Positions 37,701-50,200 of a stretch of 64,000 nucleotides of DNA are shown here, one piece after another; the stretch's first letter is position 1, and the number at the start of each line of letters is the position of its first letter. The position numbers and the translations under genes were made by a program. The DNA lies in contig NW_019091402.1 in the NCBI RefSeq assembly GCF_001949145.1, positions 757,727 to 821,726 of the forward strand, given 5' to 3'. Source of the stretch: Acanthaster planci (taxonomy: Eukaryota > Echinodermata > Asteroidea > Valvatida > Acanthasteridae). Under the pieces are notes generated by a model. It did not search any database, was not told where the DNA came from, and worked only from the letters and a program-made list of their open reading frames with translations.

Positions 37701-40700
37701 CTATCAATAGTGTTGCAGAGGGCGAAGCACAGAGGTACTTTGAGCACGCCGTCACCCTCAAGAACACAATCACATTCCTTAGGTGAGATGTTCCTCAATT
37801 TGTAGAAATCCTGGTTCTTAAAAATGCATCGGGAAGTTTTTAAAGGATTGTGTAGGATCAAGGAAGGTAGAGCCCAGCTACTGTTACCTTATGTAGGGCT
37901 TGATGCTTGATCTGCCATTGGTTTCCTATGCAGTGGAGGATTTTGCAGGATTCAGGAAAATTCCTTTCAAGAATGCTCAGGGAGTTGAGGTTAATTCATG
38001 GCTCCTGAATGCAACCTTAGTGGAATGCGGCCTACTGGTTGACTTTCATAAGTCATGATTAGGGATTCAATCCAGCCATAGGTCATAGGTTGTGACCTTA
38101 AGCAAGCCACTTTATCCCAACTTGCCTCTCTCCACCTGCCAACATCTATAGGAGTATAAATGGATTGGCATCCCCTCAAGAGAGGATAGAAACATCCTCA
38201 GCCCAGGAAACCAGAGATCAGCACTGGTCTGACAGGCCACATCAGCTTGGAATGGGCCCATCTCAGTAGCTTTCTCTCACTTTCTTCCTCCAGGTATAAC
38301 AAGAACATCAGTCCAGATTTGGAGCGGTACGGCAGCGGTCTGGGCATCGACCTGCTACGGTGCGAGAGCCTGCTGGGTCTGGACCCGGCCACCTGCTCCC
38401 GAGTCCTGCAAAAGAACTACGAGTGAGTGTTGAGTGAGACCACTGGGTCTGTCTGCAGCTTGCGCGCAAGCCTGCCCTCAGTGGTAACAAATGGAGAGGC
38501 TACAATGGCTGCAACGCGCGGAAGCAGCAGATTTGTTTTATCACTTATGAATAGAAAGTTCTAATTTGACTCTTTTTACAGGTCAGTTTTGAAGGGTTTT
38601 TCTGATCGAAAATTAACTGATTGTAGGAACAACTGATTTTCGGAAGCCAAAAGAGAAATTTCTGCAAGTTAATTTCCCAGGAAACTAATATGTTTGCCCT
38701 GATGATGTCATAAAAACTATATTTTCCAGGTTATTGGTCTCCATGGCGCCGCTGAGCAATGAGATCCGGCCCGTCAGCAGTTGTGTCCCACAGCACATCG
38801 GGCCAGCAATACCAGAGGCAAAGATTTAACCTTGGTTTTTTTTTAAAAAGTTGCACCATGTCGGTACGTGTGTACAAAAGTGCTCCGTCTTTGCCAAACA
38901 GGACTTGTAGTTGTGATGGGCCAGTCGCCGAGAAACGGTCATCAAACTTCAAGGAACTTCATTCTTACCCCCATATTATTTCTGAGATAATTTTTTGTGA
39001 AATTTTAAATTTAGTGTCAATTCACATGTGTCATGTTATTGGGCATTTTCTAGACACGCAGAGAGTGTTACTGATGTAAAAATTGTTAAAGTCACTGAAT
39101 TGTATACATTTAGCAGTGGCAGAGCTCATTTTTCATCTTGTGGTCCTGTAAACAGGTGAACTCAGTCTGGTTCAAGCTGTACATCTACCATCTGGTCAAA
39201 AACGGCCCGCCAACGTTGCTCCTAGTCAAGGGAACAAGGTTACGCTACCTGCCTGATATGTTCCAGGTCAGAAATACAGATCACAGCCACATCTTCAAAA
39301 CTGAAACAACCATCTTCAAAATCATGCCAAAATTTGCCCCAGTTAGACAGAAATTTCAACTTTTTTGCACTCAAAATAGCGAAATGGGTATTAAGTCCTT
39401 CGAGTGCAAGGCCTGCGTAAATTAGTACGAACCCTCGAAATTTTCTCCCACATGATGCTGGTTTGTACGAGGATGGTGAACCGAGTGGTACAGGAAAATA
39501 GAGCTCAGTCGGCTCTTTCCTATATGGCCTCAAGATTCATTTTGTAGGATTTAGTATGCACATTTTTGTGTTCGTTTGTTTTCTTTAGGAATACGACAGG
39601 CTGCTAATTACGACCTGGGGTCACGACCCCGGATTGGTAGCCACATCCAATGCCCTACTAACAATCAACGACGCCCTCGCTCACTCGGCCGTCCTGATAC
39701 AGGTTAGTGTATTAACTCCTTCCATTATTTTTTTAAAACTCACCTTGATTCACTTTGCTCATTTTGTCATCATCCATAACTTGTGCTGAAGGTTTTTATG
39801 TCAGGTATGGAGGTCTTCTGACACAGGTCATGTAGGAGTAAAACAAGCAGTCAAAAATGTACTCGCTCACAACCGGTTGCCTGAACAAGCTGGAGAAATA
39901 TGGCTTATTCTGAGGGGGGGGGAGCATGTGGCCCCTCCCCCCCTTCCCGGACTTCTCTGCTGATTCTGTTGGAATGACTTGCATCCTAAATGCCTGAAGA
40001 GTTTTTCTAAAAAAGAATCATCTCTAGCTCCACATAAAGAGTCTAGTTCCATTCCACATAAGTTATCCAGTTTTGAGTTGCATGCTTTTCAAATTAACCG
40101 TGACAAAACCATTCCTTTGCCATTGTTGAGCCGTCATCAGTCCTCATAACTTGTGATTTGGACATGTTATAGATTCAGTGATATCTTTTGATATTATCTT
40201 TAATATTATCTTTCGATTTCAAGGGCCACGGCTGGGTGACGGACGGTAGAACATTCCACATACCCTTCCCTCTATCCGAAGACCAAGACAAAGGTCAGGA
40301 GATAAATTGAATTTTACTCTAATCCATTTTGATTTCATAAAGTTCAGATTTAATCTCTTTTGCCCCATGCAAAAGTAACAGTGGCTGGGCTCAACCTCCT
40401 TCAATCTTGCAAAATCCCACACTATGCAGGAAACAATGGCGTATTCTCTGCACTTTCTAGCACCCAGTTCCATGCATTGTAATAGTGAATGGACACTCCT
40501 TTCAAAATCCTTCAAAACCTGGTAGATTTGAAATGGTGGATTTTTGGAGTGGTTCATTGATTTCAATTTTGCAGGTGGCTCCACCTTAGCTTGGATGGAG
40601 CGCCATCCTGCCGTCTCTGCTCTTGCCAAAATCCTGGATCTCAGGCACACCTGTGGCTACATCACCCTCCTCAACTCAGGCAAACCCCAGGACAGAATAC

Positions 40701-42565
40701 CCAAGGGACACCCCACGTCACACCCTACAACAGACGGGGTGACGGAACCCCTTCCAGAGGGAAGAACAACAGCCGCCACGGCAGAACAGAGCAGAGACTT
40801 GACAGACTCAAACCTAGCAGTCGCGCAAGTCGCGAAACAATCGCTGACGCTGCCGGTCAGCTCCCCGATGCATGATGGGAGTGCCAATTGCCATGGCAAT
40901 AAGTTCAAGGATGCTGATTGGTCACTTTTGGGAGTCTGTTTTGGTATCCCCCTGTTTGGGGACGAAATCAACAGGATGGTGTGTGCAAAAGTTGCCAAGT
41001 TCGGACTCTGCCAGAGAGAAAGGTGAGGGACTTTTCACAAATGGTTTTGGGTCATTCCATGAGGTTGGGGCACAATTTGTAACGGTGTCCTTGTTACATG
41101 GGTAACTTTTACCACCTGTCATGACCTATAGAGTTGGTCATTCACTCTGTAAAAATAACACACACCTCTGTATTCAGCCTTGTAAGATGTATAACGATGT
41201 CAATTTTGGAATCCACAGGCAGGGAAATGGCTGTTCATTTCTACGGAACCCATCTAACAATTGACACCGTCACAAATTGTGCCCCAACTCATGGAATGAC
41301 CCTTTTATGTATTTTTGGTTTCACCTCCAAATAATTGAAAGGGGTTAATAAGTTCACCCATCCACCAAAAACATGACAGTGGATGAAAGCTAAGACCACA
41401 TATACCATGCACCTCAGTTTTTTCAGAGAGTCAAAAACAGTACCCAAATCTTCATTACACTTAAAATTATCCCATACACTCTTTTTTAACCCTTATTAAC
41501 AATAGTTTATAGAGGACGCAGATATTTTGGACGAAATTTATGATCGTGATGCTGATTTTGTTCTTTTGCGAATTTCCTCTCCCATCTCATGTTTTACTCC
41601 TAGCCTTTCACAGCTGCTGCACAGCAGTCGAAAGTTGTCTCTGTATCTGCTGAACTTCATCGCTGAGCAACAGGTAGGCACTTAATCCGATGTCTAGTGA
41701 AATCTGATCTTTGGGAGATGTTACTGTGAGAAAATCACGGATATAATCGGGAAAAACTTTGTTTTTCTATTGTGTAGTACACAGTGCTTTGCTATTTTGA
41801 ACTGAAATGACACCATACCAACTAGGAACTAAAACTTAGACAAGAACTTAAAGGAGAAGAAATTTTAGTTGTTCAATTCTGATGTGTTGTTTGAAGATTC
41901 TGTTTAATTGGATGTTGTGAAAAGAAAGGCTTGAGGGTTTCATGTTAGCCGTGTCCAAAATGATTATTGTTGTCTATGGCTATGGCTCTGCACCATAGTA
42001 ATACTAATGATTTTTTTATGGACGTCGCCTGACACAAAGCCCCAAGAGGCCACTCCGAGAGAGGGCTAAATAGCAAAGCTAAGGAAGAAAACGTAGAGCA
42101 TAAGACTTTTTGAAGGAAGAAAACATGACCTGAGACAGGTTATAAGAAACAGGGAAACAGGATGCAGGTAAGGAGTTACAAAGCGAGACAGTACATGGGA
42201 AGACACTGGATGAGTGCCTCGCGGTATTTGCTTTAGGGACATGAACTAATCATTCATAAATAAAAACGATCAATTTATAATGTACAGATAATGAATCAAT
42301 GCCAAATTATGATAAAGACATAGCCATTAGATACCATTTCAAATGCAGTTTTACTCACTCAAACCAGAACCAGTCACAGTTACCAACTTGTTAATCCTCT
42401 GACTGTTGTATCTGTTGCCAACAGGACATGCCCGTGGTACCAGACCTCCCGCCGGAAGCTTCCCTCCCATCCTCCCCGTCCGCAGTCTCCGCCCCTTCCC
42501 TGCCCTACCCCACCAGGAACTTAGCATTCATCAACAACAAGCTCCAAGTCTGGAACGCCAGCTGA
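28715..42565 (+). CDS. FAM91A1: FAM91A1, complete
   Basis: Twenty exons: 28715-28786, 29838-29922, 30418-30627, 31084-31151, 32603-32719, 33301-33391, 33616-33678, 33960-34066, 34478-34629, 35200-35428, 37049-37135, 37697-37782, 38294-38422, 38730-38817, 39156-39266, 39589-39702, 40224-40293, 40575-41022, 41604-41673, 42425-42565. They total 2538 nt, 845 aa; human FAM91A1 has 838. Seen: N-terminal [85 protein letters not shown] and LCQRER, all close to the human protein. Known: FAM91A1 binds WDR11 and C17orf75 and works with TBC1D23 and golgins to capture AP-1 vesicles at the trans-Golgi. The variable acidic and Ser-rich stretches (exons 10 and 18) differ from vertebrates. The intron after 38817 begins GC, not GT. 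Confidence 0.96.
30628..30910 (+). repeat. CCTCC-motif interspersed repeat cluster
   Basis: Three adjacent copies of a short repeat with tcctcaatcctacaaaatcctcc and tgtaggaaaccattg (split motif). Related pieces occur at 680-830, 3660-3760, 6500-6870 and 40375-40545, and inverted at 37835-37960, all inside TM9SF4 or FAM91A1 introns. No coding capacity. Confidence 0.55.
31896..31925 (+). CDS. FAM91A1: Candidate FAM91A1 alternative microexon 1 (30 nt)
   Basis: Between exons 31084-31151 and 32603-32719, ctgctttacag is followed by 30 nt and then gtaagt. Both neighbours join in phase 0, and the 30 nt read [10 protein letters not shown] without a stop. Leaving it out gives the vertebrate-like SSKKFF junction, so it would be a cassette exon adding a basic, Ser-rich loop. 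Confidence 0.5.
33020..33205 (-). repeat. tRNA-derived SINE fragment, first family, inverted
   Basis: Minus-strand copy of the family seen at 130-290: tggagagaggcaagttacgg, agtggcttgcctagg and ctggatttgaacccctgacc (inverted B box). Confidence 0.65.
35020..35140 (-). repeat. tRNA-derived SINE fragment, first family, inverted
   Basis: Carries gtaaagtgacttgcctaagg, gtcacaacatgttaccacc and tgcatttgaacccccaaccc, matching the family 1 SINE body and inverted B box. Intronic in FAM91A1. Confidence 0.6.
36200..36223 (+). CDS. FAM91A1: Candidate FAM91A1 alternative microexon 2 (24 nt)
   Basis: Between exons 35200-35428 and 37049-37135. A pyrimidine-rich stretch ending accgtacag precedes 24 nt encoding SLDVNLFT, then gtatgt. 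Phase 0 on both sides. Insertion would fall between NLSP and GLKSHAV. Confidence 0.45.
38035..38180 (+). repeat. tRNA-derived SINE fragment, first family
   Basis: Carries gggattcaatccagcc, gttgtgaccttaagcaagcc and cttgcctctctccacctgcc, in the same order as at 130-290. Intronic in FAM91A1. Confidence 0.6.
41049..41302. repeat. MITE-like element, family 4
   Basis: Long terminal inverted repeats: gggtcattccatgaggttgg through ggcacaatttgtaacggtgtc on the left, with a near-complement ending ccaactcatggaatgaccc on the right. Arms are about 55 bp and total length 254 bp. It starts 27 bp after a FAM91A1 exon. Confidence 0.85.
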
Positions 42566-43384
42566 GTTTTAATTTTCCCTTTACGATCACCGTACTCCAT
42601 CCCAAGGTTATACATAGCCCTAAATACCAACCCTATGGGGTCGGATAAAGTATTAAGACAGGCGCTGTAAGTTTGTTGGAAAAAAATGAACTCACGGAAA
42701 ATTTAGTTCCGAAAATGAACACCCTTTGACCAGAATCCAGCCATAGCGCATGAAGGAATCAAATTTTAAACTGTTATTTTCTGTTGGTCAAAACTGGCGG
42801 TACATTTTGACAGCTGTCTGTCCAACAATTGACCCAATTTTGTGTCTATAACTTTACGTAGCATGCTGCAAGTTCTAGGATGGTACAGTATACGCCTTCT
42901 TGAGAGATGGCATTCAAAAGTAAAATCTTCCATCTTCTTTCTTGGCAACTCTTGGAGAGGATCAACGTGACAGTCTCTGTGAAACGGTTCTCCAGTGTTT
43001 TGTACATTCTGTAGTCACTCCCTGTGCACGTGAAACAAGGAGGACCGACTCTTTGCAGGGCTTCCAAATGCCGAGTAAGATTTGAATAGACAGTTGGAGC
43101 TCTACATGCCTGCTGTGGATGTAGACATCACACAAAATGTGTTTGACGTCACTGGCACTTCAACAAAAGCCAATCCAGTTGTTTGTTTCTTATTAGAATT
43201 TCGAATAATAATAATATCCAAGCATTTGTAAGGTGCACAGTAAACAATGTCTGCAATTCAAAGGGGAGAGTATAATTTTATTATCATTATCGCAACACAT
43301 TGGGCTCACGTCATCTGAACATTCCTGAGACCATCTCAGCTCCCTGCGGAGTATACTAGTTGATGCTGCCATATCAGGCGCAAA

Positions 43385-43525
43385 ACCCTAACCGTAACTG
43401 TTTCTACCGTCACGGGTACCCATTGGCACCTGGGTAAAGTGACTTGACCAAGATCACAACATGATGCCACCAGCTGGATTTGAACTGCCCGACCCTATGA
43501 CCAGGCATGTGGCCTAGTGGTTTTG
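43385..43525 (-). repeat. tRNA-derived SINE fragment, first family, inverted
   Basis: Carries acccattggcacctgggtaa, gtgacttgaccaagatcaca and ctggatttgaactgcccgac. Lies downstream of FAM91A1. Confidence 0.6.
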
Positions 43526-44499
43526 GGGTTTGTAGCTTACAAAATATGGAATACATGTATACAATTTGGCTAATGAAGGGTTAAGCTGAATGTTTTTTAT
43601 TTCCTTCATTTGTTTTGCATGAGGAATTCCATCTTTGCAGTGAGAGCATTGAATAACCTGAGATGTATGATTCTCAAACTTAATGCATGAGATTTCACAG
43701 CCCTTTTTTCGGATTAATGATTGACCATTCCCATTAACAATGAAAAACAAATGGACTAGGAGCTGAATTCGTAGGGTGAAAATTATTTAGGGGGCACTTA
43801 AAAATAGTTCAAACAGTTCTTTGCAAGAGTATAGAATTTTGTTTTGAACCTTTGATTCAATTCTCAATTGGCTGGTTGGGTTCTGGCAACCTTCCATTTC
43901 CAAATATTAAAAAACCCATATGTAACAATAGTTTTTTGTAAATATGCTAAATTATATATTTTATTTGATTTACACATAATTGGAGCATAATTCACAATTA
44001 GTCGACTTAAATGACAAATGCCACTCCAAAATGCAAATCGTAACGTCACAAAAATAGCCAATTGCTAATTACTTTAGTTATTTTTTAGAAAGAGAATTAT
44101 ACAAAGTATTTTTGTTGAATTAAAAATTAAATTGCATGCATGAAGAAACCCAAAATTTAGAAAAACAGAACACAAAAAATCACAAGGGTAAATATGTTGA
44201 CAATTCATTTAAACATCTGTGTTTTTGATCATTTTCCTATAGACCTTTTAACCCCACATGGCTGGATTGCTCTAAATGTCACCACGTGTGGACCTTCTTG
44301 GCCACGGTGATTGCATATATTCCTACGGGCAGCTTCAACCACGTGCAAGCGCATTTGCGAACGCTGCATGCTTGACTAGTTTATCTTGAATAAGTAGATT
44401 ATTTCATTAACATCACAACACAAAGTAGTCCAGCATGATTGTGACATCACAGGAAGAAAGGTGCATAGAGCTGTGTTGACAAATGTACTTCAGACTGGT

Positions 44500-44790
44500 G
44501 TTTTAAATGAGACCATTAGAAGACCAGTCACAAGACCATTCACAAGATCAGTCACAACACCAGTCATCAGACCTTTCACAAGGCCAGTCACAAGGCCAGT
44601 CACAAAACCAGATGCAAGACCAGTCACAAGACCAGTCACAAGACCAGTCATAATACCAGTCCCCAGACCAGTCACAAGATCAGTCATAAGACCAGTCACA
44701 ATATAGTCACAAGACCAGTCATAATACCAGTCCCAAGACCAGTCACACGACCAATCATAGAACAGTATGAACAATGACAAAAGAATGTTT
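44500..44790 (+). repeat. 12-bp minisatellite
   Basis: About twenty copies of a unit near accagtcacaag. Because the unit length is a multiple of three, frames stay open on both strands (TRPV and TGLV repeats), which creates false open frames of 81 and 104 codons. Flank gaacaatgacaaaagaatg matches the array at 23890-24080. Confidence 0.85.
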
Positions 44791-46073
44791 TTGTTGCCAT
44801 TCATTTCAAGTTAGACTGAAGACCTTGTACTGGTCCTTGGTCTGAAGAGGTCACAACAACACTGATTCTACCATGTCAAATGTGGACAAATGGAAGCATT
44901 CGGGTATACGTCAAAAGAGTTATGCAAAAAAGTCCAGATATTCGGAAAAGGGCTCATTTTGGCACACTGTGTATTGTAAGTATGCACACACTCGCCTTTC
45001 TGCAGTACATCGTGTATTTGGATGTACATGTATGTTTGAGGCAAAACCGGGATATCAACCAAGGGTACTATATCTGCCAAACTTGGCCACCCTTACCGAT
45101 AGTAGACATTACGAGAGGGGCTTATCGGTGACATTATTTATCACACCCTCTGATAAGGAGCCACAAACCGAAACCATTTTTTCATACACCCAAACTTGTG
45201 TGGCACAGTCTGATGTTACATATGTTTAAGTTTACGGCATTTAGTCAACTCCTAGCTGATATTTTTTGTTTGTATTTTTATGAGAAATAATTAGAAATTC
45301 AAATTCAACTGTTTAAATCATCAATTGTTAATTTCTGACCAGGTATCCTTCAAGTTATCCCCAAGGTATATGTATAAAAAAATATTTCAAATTGAATGTT
45401 TATTATACTGTCCCCTGGGGATGAGAAAAAATATCAGTTGAATGCATCACTTAACAGAGAGTAATCATCATTTTCACAGTCCTCAGCGGACAAGTTTTTC
45501 TTCAGATCTGTCCGAAGAGGTACATGTACGCTGTGACAACCGGAAAACTTTAAAAATGCTCAAAATGACAATGAAAATCTTTGCCTGTTTTTTTTTCGTT
45601 GTAGAATAACGTGTTGAATATTACATGTTGAATATTACAAGTTATGTTTATTTATGAACGCAGTTTTTGAGAGTACAGCGCACTTTGCAATAATAAAACT
45701 GATTAATGTAAATGATGGCATTTTTTATGAATATTGATTTGTTTGGGTATCTGTCTGAAAATTTTGGAATATAATTTCATGTTAGAATACATGTCATGCA
45801 AGCCCAAATCGGTACACAGCGCACCTGCTCTGAGGATATTCACAACGCTCTTTTTCCCCGGAGTAACTCACAAGGCCACATGTATACCTTATTATGTTGC
45901 TCTGACGACTGTTTAAGCCAAATAACCAAGCCAATGTGCTATTCCCGCCAGCAGATTTCAAACTTCAGTTGAGTCTCGGCAGACATTATATCTAATATGT
46001 AGGGCCTACAGGCGAAAAAGAAATTTGCGACAGCTTACAACAGCTATTTTATTCAACAGCAACAGCGACAGCT

Positions 46074-46106
46074 ATTTTATTCTCAGCTTACAGCTGAGAA
46101 TAAAAT
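46074..46106. repeat. Perfect 15-bp-arm palindrome
   Basis: attttattctcagct, then tac, then agctgagaataaaat: a perfect hairpin with a three-base loop. Two degenerate cagctattttatt motifs precede it. Too short for a microRNA precursor. Confidence 0.7.
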
Positions 46107-46540
46107 TGTTCAAGCGAAGCTTGTCCACGGCTTCCTGGCATTGCCTTGAACGTTTTTTCCATAACGCATGAAACTTCATTCTTTACACACGGACTTGATT
46201 CGAGTAAATATCCAGTCACCGTATAAACATGCATGCTCCTGTATCGATCAACTCGTCAATTTGTAAAACCTGTCGAGTTTAAGTTGAAAAACATTCACTC
46301 AAGCACAAACTTGGTACTTAACTTACTTGTTTTTTTTTTACCATAACACTGAAACAGTTCATAGAACCAAAGGGTTCCTATTATTCACACTGTACAAGTT
46401 TCTTTGAAATGTCTTGAACCCAGCGAAACTGGTCACATTTCCAGCTCATTTTATATAGTTGGGCCATGTACAAATCTGTACTCATAACTGATGTATTTTT
46501 TTAGTGCCCCGTGATACATGCAAAAGTAGGCCTGCTTCAC

Positions 46541-46625
46541 TAAGCCAGCAGATTTTGTTAGCAGGCCAACTTCTGACACCTGACCTCAGGGATAATCTTG
46601 AACAAGGAGCTAACCAATGTCCCAG
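46541..46625 (-). pseudogene. Decayed copy of a regucalcin last exon
   Basis: Minus strand aligns base by base with the end of the last exon of the gene at 47245-50779: tgctaacaaaatctgctggc here against tgctaacaaatatgctggc there, and ctccttgttcaag in both. SLFK is still readable, but the frame then breaks and the stop is displaced. No further exons were found below it. Confidence 0.7.
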
Positions 46626-47244
46626 TGGGCACACGACGTGCTAAATGTAATGAGATTGCAGAGAAATTAATGAAAAAACTAAATAATAACGTTACCATCA
46701 AATAAATGTAAAAACCGGATCCGGTTTGATAAACCAGTTTTTTTAAAACTGTAAAGCAAAATGCCACCCTTAGAAGCATGCTGGTAACACATTATAATAT
46801 ATTATAATAACACCTGAATTACATATTACGGATGTGTAATGTGTTGGATGGCGTCCACGACCCAGACAATTGCTTCCCTTGTGACCCCTGACCATCATGG
46901 ATTTTTACCGTAGATAATACATAACAGACGATTTTATCATAAATCCTTGGGTCGGGGAACCGACCACGGACCTTAGTCAATAAAAAAATATCTATGATGA
47001 TGTACACATGCACAAACTGGCTTTCCTTGGCCACAAAAACTTCAGCGGCCCATTAAAATGTACACGGGGACAAATTTTATTGTCCTTTTTCTCGAATGTT
47101 TCGCAATTTCAGTGTTGTAGTTTAAACGAGATAGTTCTTTTATTATAATTTTATCACCCCTTTAAAGGAGTGGAACAAGCACACGGGCCGCAGTACGCAC
47201 GCGTCGCAAAGACCCATGCATAGCGCCGTGCCCACGGTGCTAAA

Positions 47245-50200
47245 TTACTTTCCCAAGCCAGCATATTTGTTAGCAGGCAAACCTTTGACCCCTAAACCCG
47301 TTACCTTGAACAAGGAGCCAGCCAATGGCTCCTCTCGTAGTTTCTGGTCGCCGAGGCCGTCATTAGAAGTTGTTACGTAGAGAGTATCTAAGTTCTTCCC
47401 TCCAAAACAGCATGAAGTCACATACGAACAGGGGAAACGGACAGTCTGCAACTTTTCACCTGGAACAAATTAATAAAAAAATAATTGATCAATTAAATCC
47501 AATCATCAAAGGATGTTTTTACGTGTTTGATGACATTTTACATGTCAAAATAAAACTTCAGGTAAAAATAAAGATATTTTGCCCAGACAGCCCCGTAGTG
47601 TCATAAATCACGAGAAAGCAAAAGAAATCCTACAAATAAGGAAATTGTCTTTCACCATTTCGACATTTAGGCCTAAAGCATGCATGACATATCAGGTAAG
47701 TCACATTCAGACAAATCTGTATTGACGTTGGCTCTGTCAACAGGTGAAATGAAATATTTCACAGGACCAAAAATGCCTTCAAGCAACATGGATATTGTCT
47801 TACAGCTTGACGGTAGGACTTGCTTCACTGAATTATTGGTTTGGTAGGTTTTTTAGGGTTCCTCAATATCCAGTTTAAAAACTGTACTCATTTGCGCTGT
47901 GCGAATCACGTTTCTGCATGAAGATGCTAGTTTGGTATTTCAACAAGGGAGGTCTTTCGAGAATAATGCACATTACGTCACGCCAGATAATTTCCACATG
48001 TTTAGTGTGTGAGTCGGCGTACGGATAGGGCCAACCTCGATTGCCTATGAGTCGGCGTACGGATAGGGCCAACCTCGATCGCGTGTGGATTATTTACGTT
48101 TTTCGAGTGAACTATGGGGCTCTTTGTTTTGAGCAAGCGCTGTTGAACTCCTCAAACAGTGGCTCAATTCCAAGACTACTTCATGCTGTTTCTCAAGGTA
48201 GTGTACCTGTTTGTGGGTTGTAACGATTGACTTTTGACCCGTCGAAGCAAGCAACCCACAGCATGCCCTCCGTGTCCATTGTCATTCCATCAGGAAAGCC
48301 TTCCTGATTCGGGATCTCAACGGCAGGTCGCCGATTGCCTGAAATATTGGTCAAATTAGATAAGAAATGAGCAAGTTTAAAAATTGTGGACATTCAAAAT
48401 TTTAAGAAAACCATATTAACTTCTTAACCTATTTAGCTGGTGCTACCCAAAACTACCTGCGCCTTTTATGGTTAAATATTTAAAAAATACAACTGTTATT
48501 ATTATAAGTTGATAAGGCACATTAATGAGATGATTAAACTCAATTAAAAGTCTAGTTTAGGGGACATGCATGTATTTATTCTTTTCCTTTTTCCTCCTCC
48601 AAGAGTGTACAATTAAACAGATAAAAGAACTTCTGTGATGGATCTGTTATCACCATTTTCAATATTTAAGAATTGCTCTACGTGGCTACAAATTAACCTC
48701 CACTCCCACTGCACGGGTTTTCGTGCTTGTGAAAGTGATCATAAAAAATGAATGACCCAAGGTAAAAAGGATCTTTTTGAAAACGAAGATTAAAAATTTA
48801 AGACGATTCTTACTTAACCCTCCTGTTTCCAAGCAGTAGTCGAAAGCATCCACTCTGCCCGACAGAGAGTCGATGTAATACATCGTCCTGTAATCATGGC
48901 TCCAACACATCCCGTTAGAGATGTCCACACCATCGACATGTTTGGTCACAGACCCGTCTCCGTCGAGACGGAAGAGGGAGCCCTGTTTGGGCTTGACTTT
49001 CGTGGGCGTTTCCAGAGGCCCGACTGTCCCTGCCAAGAAAATATTGAATGGCAAAAATTGAAACCTTTCTCACACCCCCAGTATGTAAAACCACACTCAC
49101 AGTTCTTTCAATTTTGCAGACACCGTCCTTAGTGGGTTACCTTAGGCGTCGAGGGGTGGGGATGAGCAAGGGGTGCTTTAATACCCCCTCCCGGAGCAAG
49201 GGGTCGGGAAAAGGGGTTGGGTTTGTCACTTATTTCCTGTGGATGATGGCCAACTCTTGTCCTTATCAAGGACCGAATCAGTGTACGTGGTGTCATGTGG
49301 TTGCAAATGCACCCACTGGAAAGCCGCTTGCACCCACGTTTGCACCCACAAAATTGTGTCACATAATTATTACGACAGGGCGATTAGCCTTCTCGTTTTA
49401 CAACTCCGTATCGTAATCCAGGTAGAATGAAGGATCATTTGCACCCACGTGGTCTGCCCTGCCCCACATTGGCACCCACAGCCACCGAGGTCTGGCGCCG
49501 CCACTGGAAAAAATCCTGACGACACCCATGGTCGAGACCTCTACTTTTTAAAAAACATCTGCTTACCATCTGCCCATCTTTTGGATCCCATGTGCTGCTT
49601 GCAATAACGTGCTCCCACTTGTACTGTAATTACATACTAAGTGGAAACGCTCGAATGCTACAGTAACCGGGTTTTATTAAACTAGTTAGAAAATAGGTTA
49701 TTTGAGGGAAAAACCCCTTCACTTTATTTTATTACATGAAGATCAATTTGTGAATGTCAATAAAACTTCATTTGTTTTTAAATCAGTACCTGCCCAAAAT
49801 CGTCCCATCGAGTCACACTTCCCGTCGTTGAGGTGGTTCTCTGGCCGGTCCTGGTCGATTTCCGCTATGTGCGTGACCAAACCTGACTCCCAGTCCAGAA
49901 AAACGAAGCGGTGTTTGGTCGTGATGCAAAGGACGCCTGGAGTCCTTGTTGTTACAACGGAACTGACTCTATCACCTAGAAAGCATCGATGACACCTATC
50001 AGCTGCCACTGTGGTTTGGTTCCTTTTAGCCGATTCTGTATAAATTTTCAGTGTTCCTTGACTGAGGTTAACTGAAAGGCAGGCCCCAGGAGCGCCGCTA
50101 TCTTAACTGAATCACTGTGACAGGCCCTCACAGTACAACTTTCATCTATCATAAAGCCATTGAACCTCTCAAAGGCCACCACTCTTCAGCTAAGACGTCA

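Larger units (their letters stand above)
42566..47244. other. FAM91A1 3' UTR candidate and convergent spacer
   Basis: No gene recognised. It contains a SINE fragment (43385-43525, inverted), a 12-bp repeat array (44500-44790), a short perfect palindrome (46074-46106) and a decayed regucalcin exon (46541-46625). AATAAA at 45692-45697 is far from the FAM91A1 stop, so the 3' end is unresolved. Confidence 0.4.

Noticed and set aside
41134-41334. Frames across 40900-41340
   Set aside because: They are formed by a FAM91A1 exon shadow and the adjoining MITE arms.
44461-44804. Open frames of 81 (plus) and 104 (minus) codons with TRPV or TGLV repeats
   Set aside because: Both come from a 12-bp tandem repeat, which keeps frames open on both strands.
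46074-46106. Possible microRNA hairpin
   Set aside because: Arms of 15 bp and a three-base loop are far too short for a precursor.
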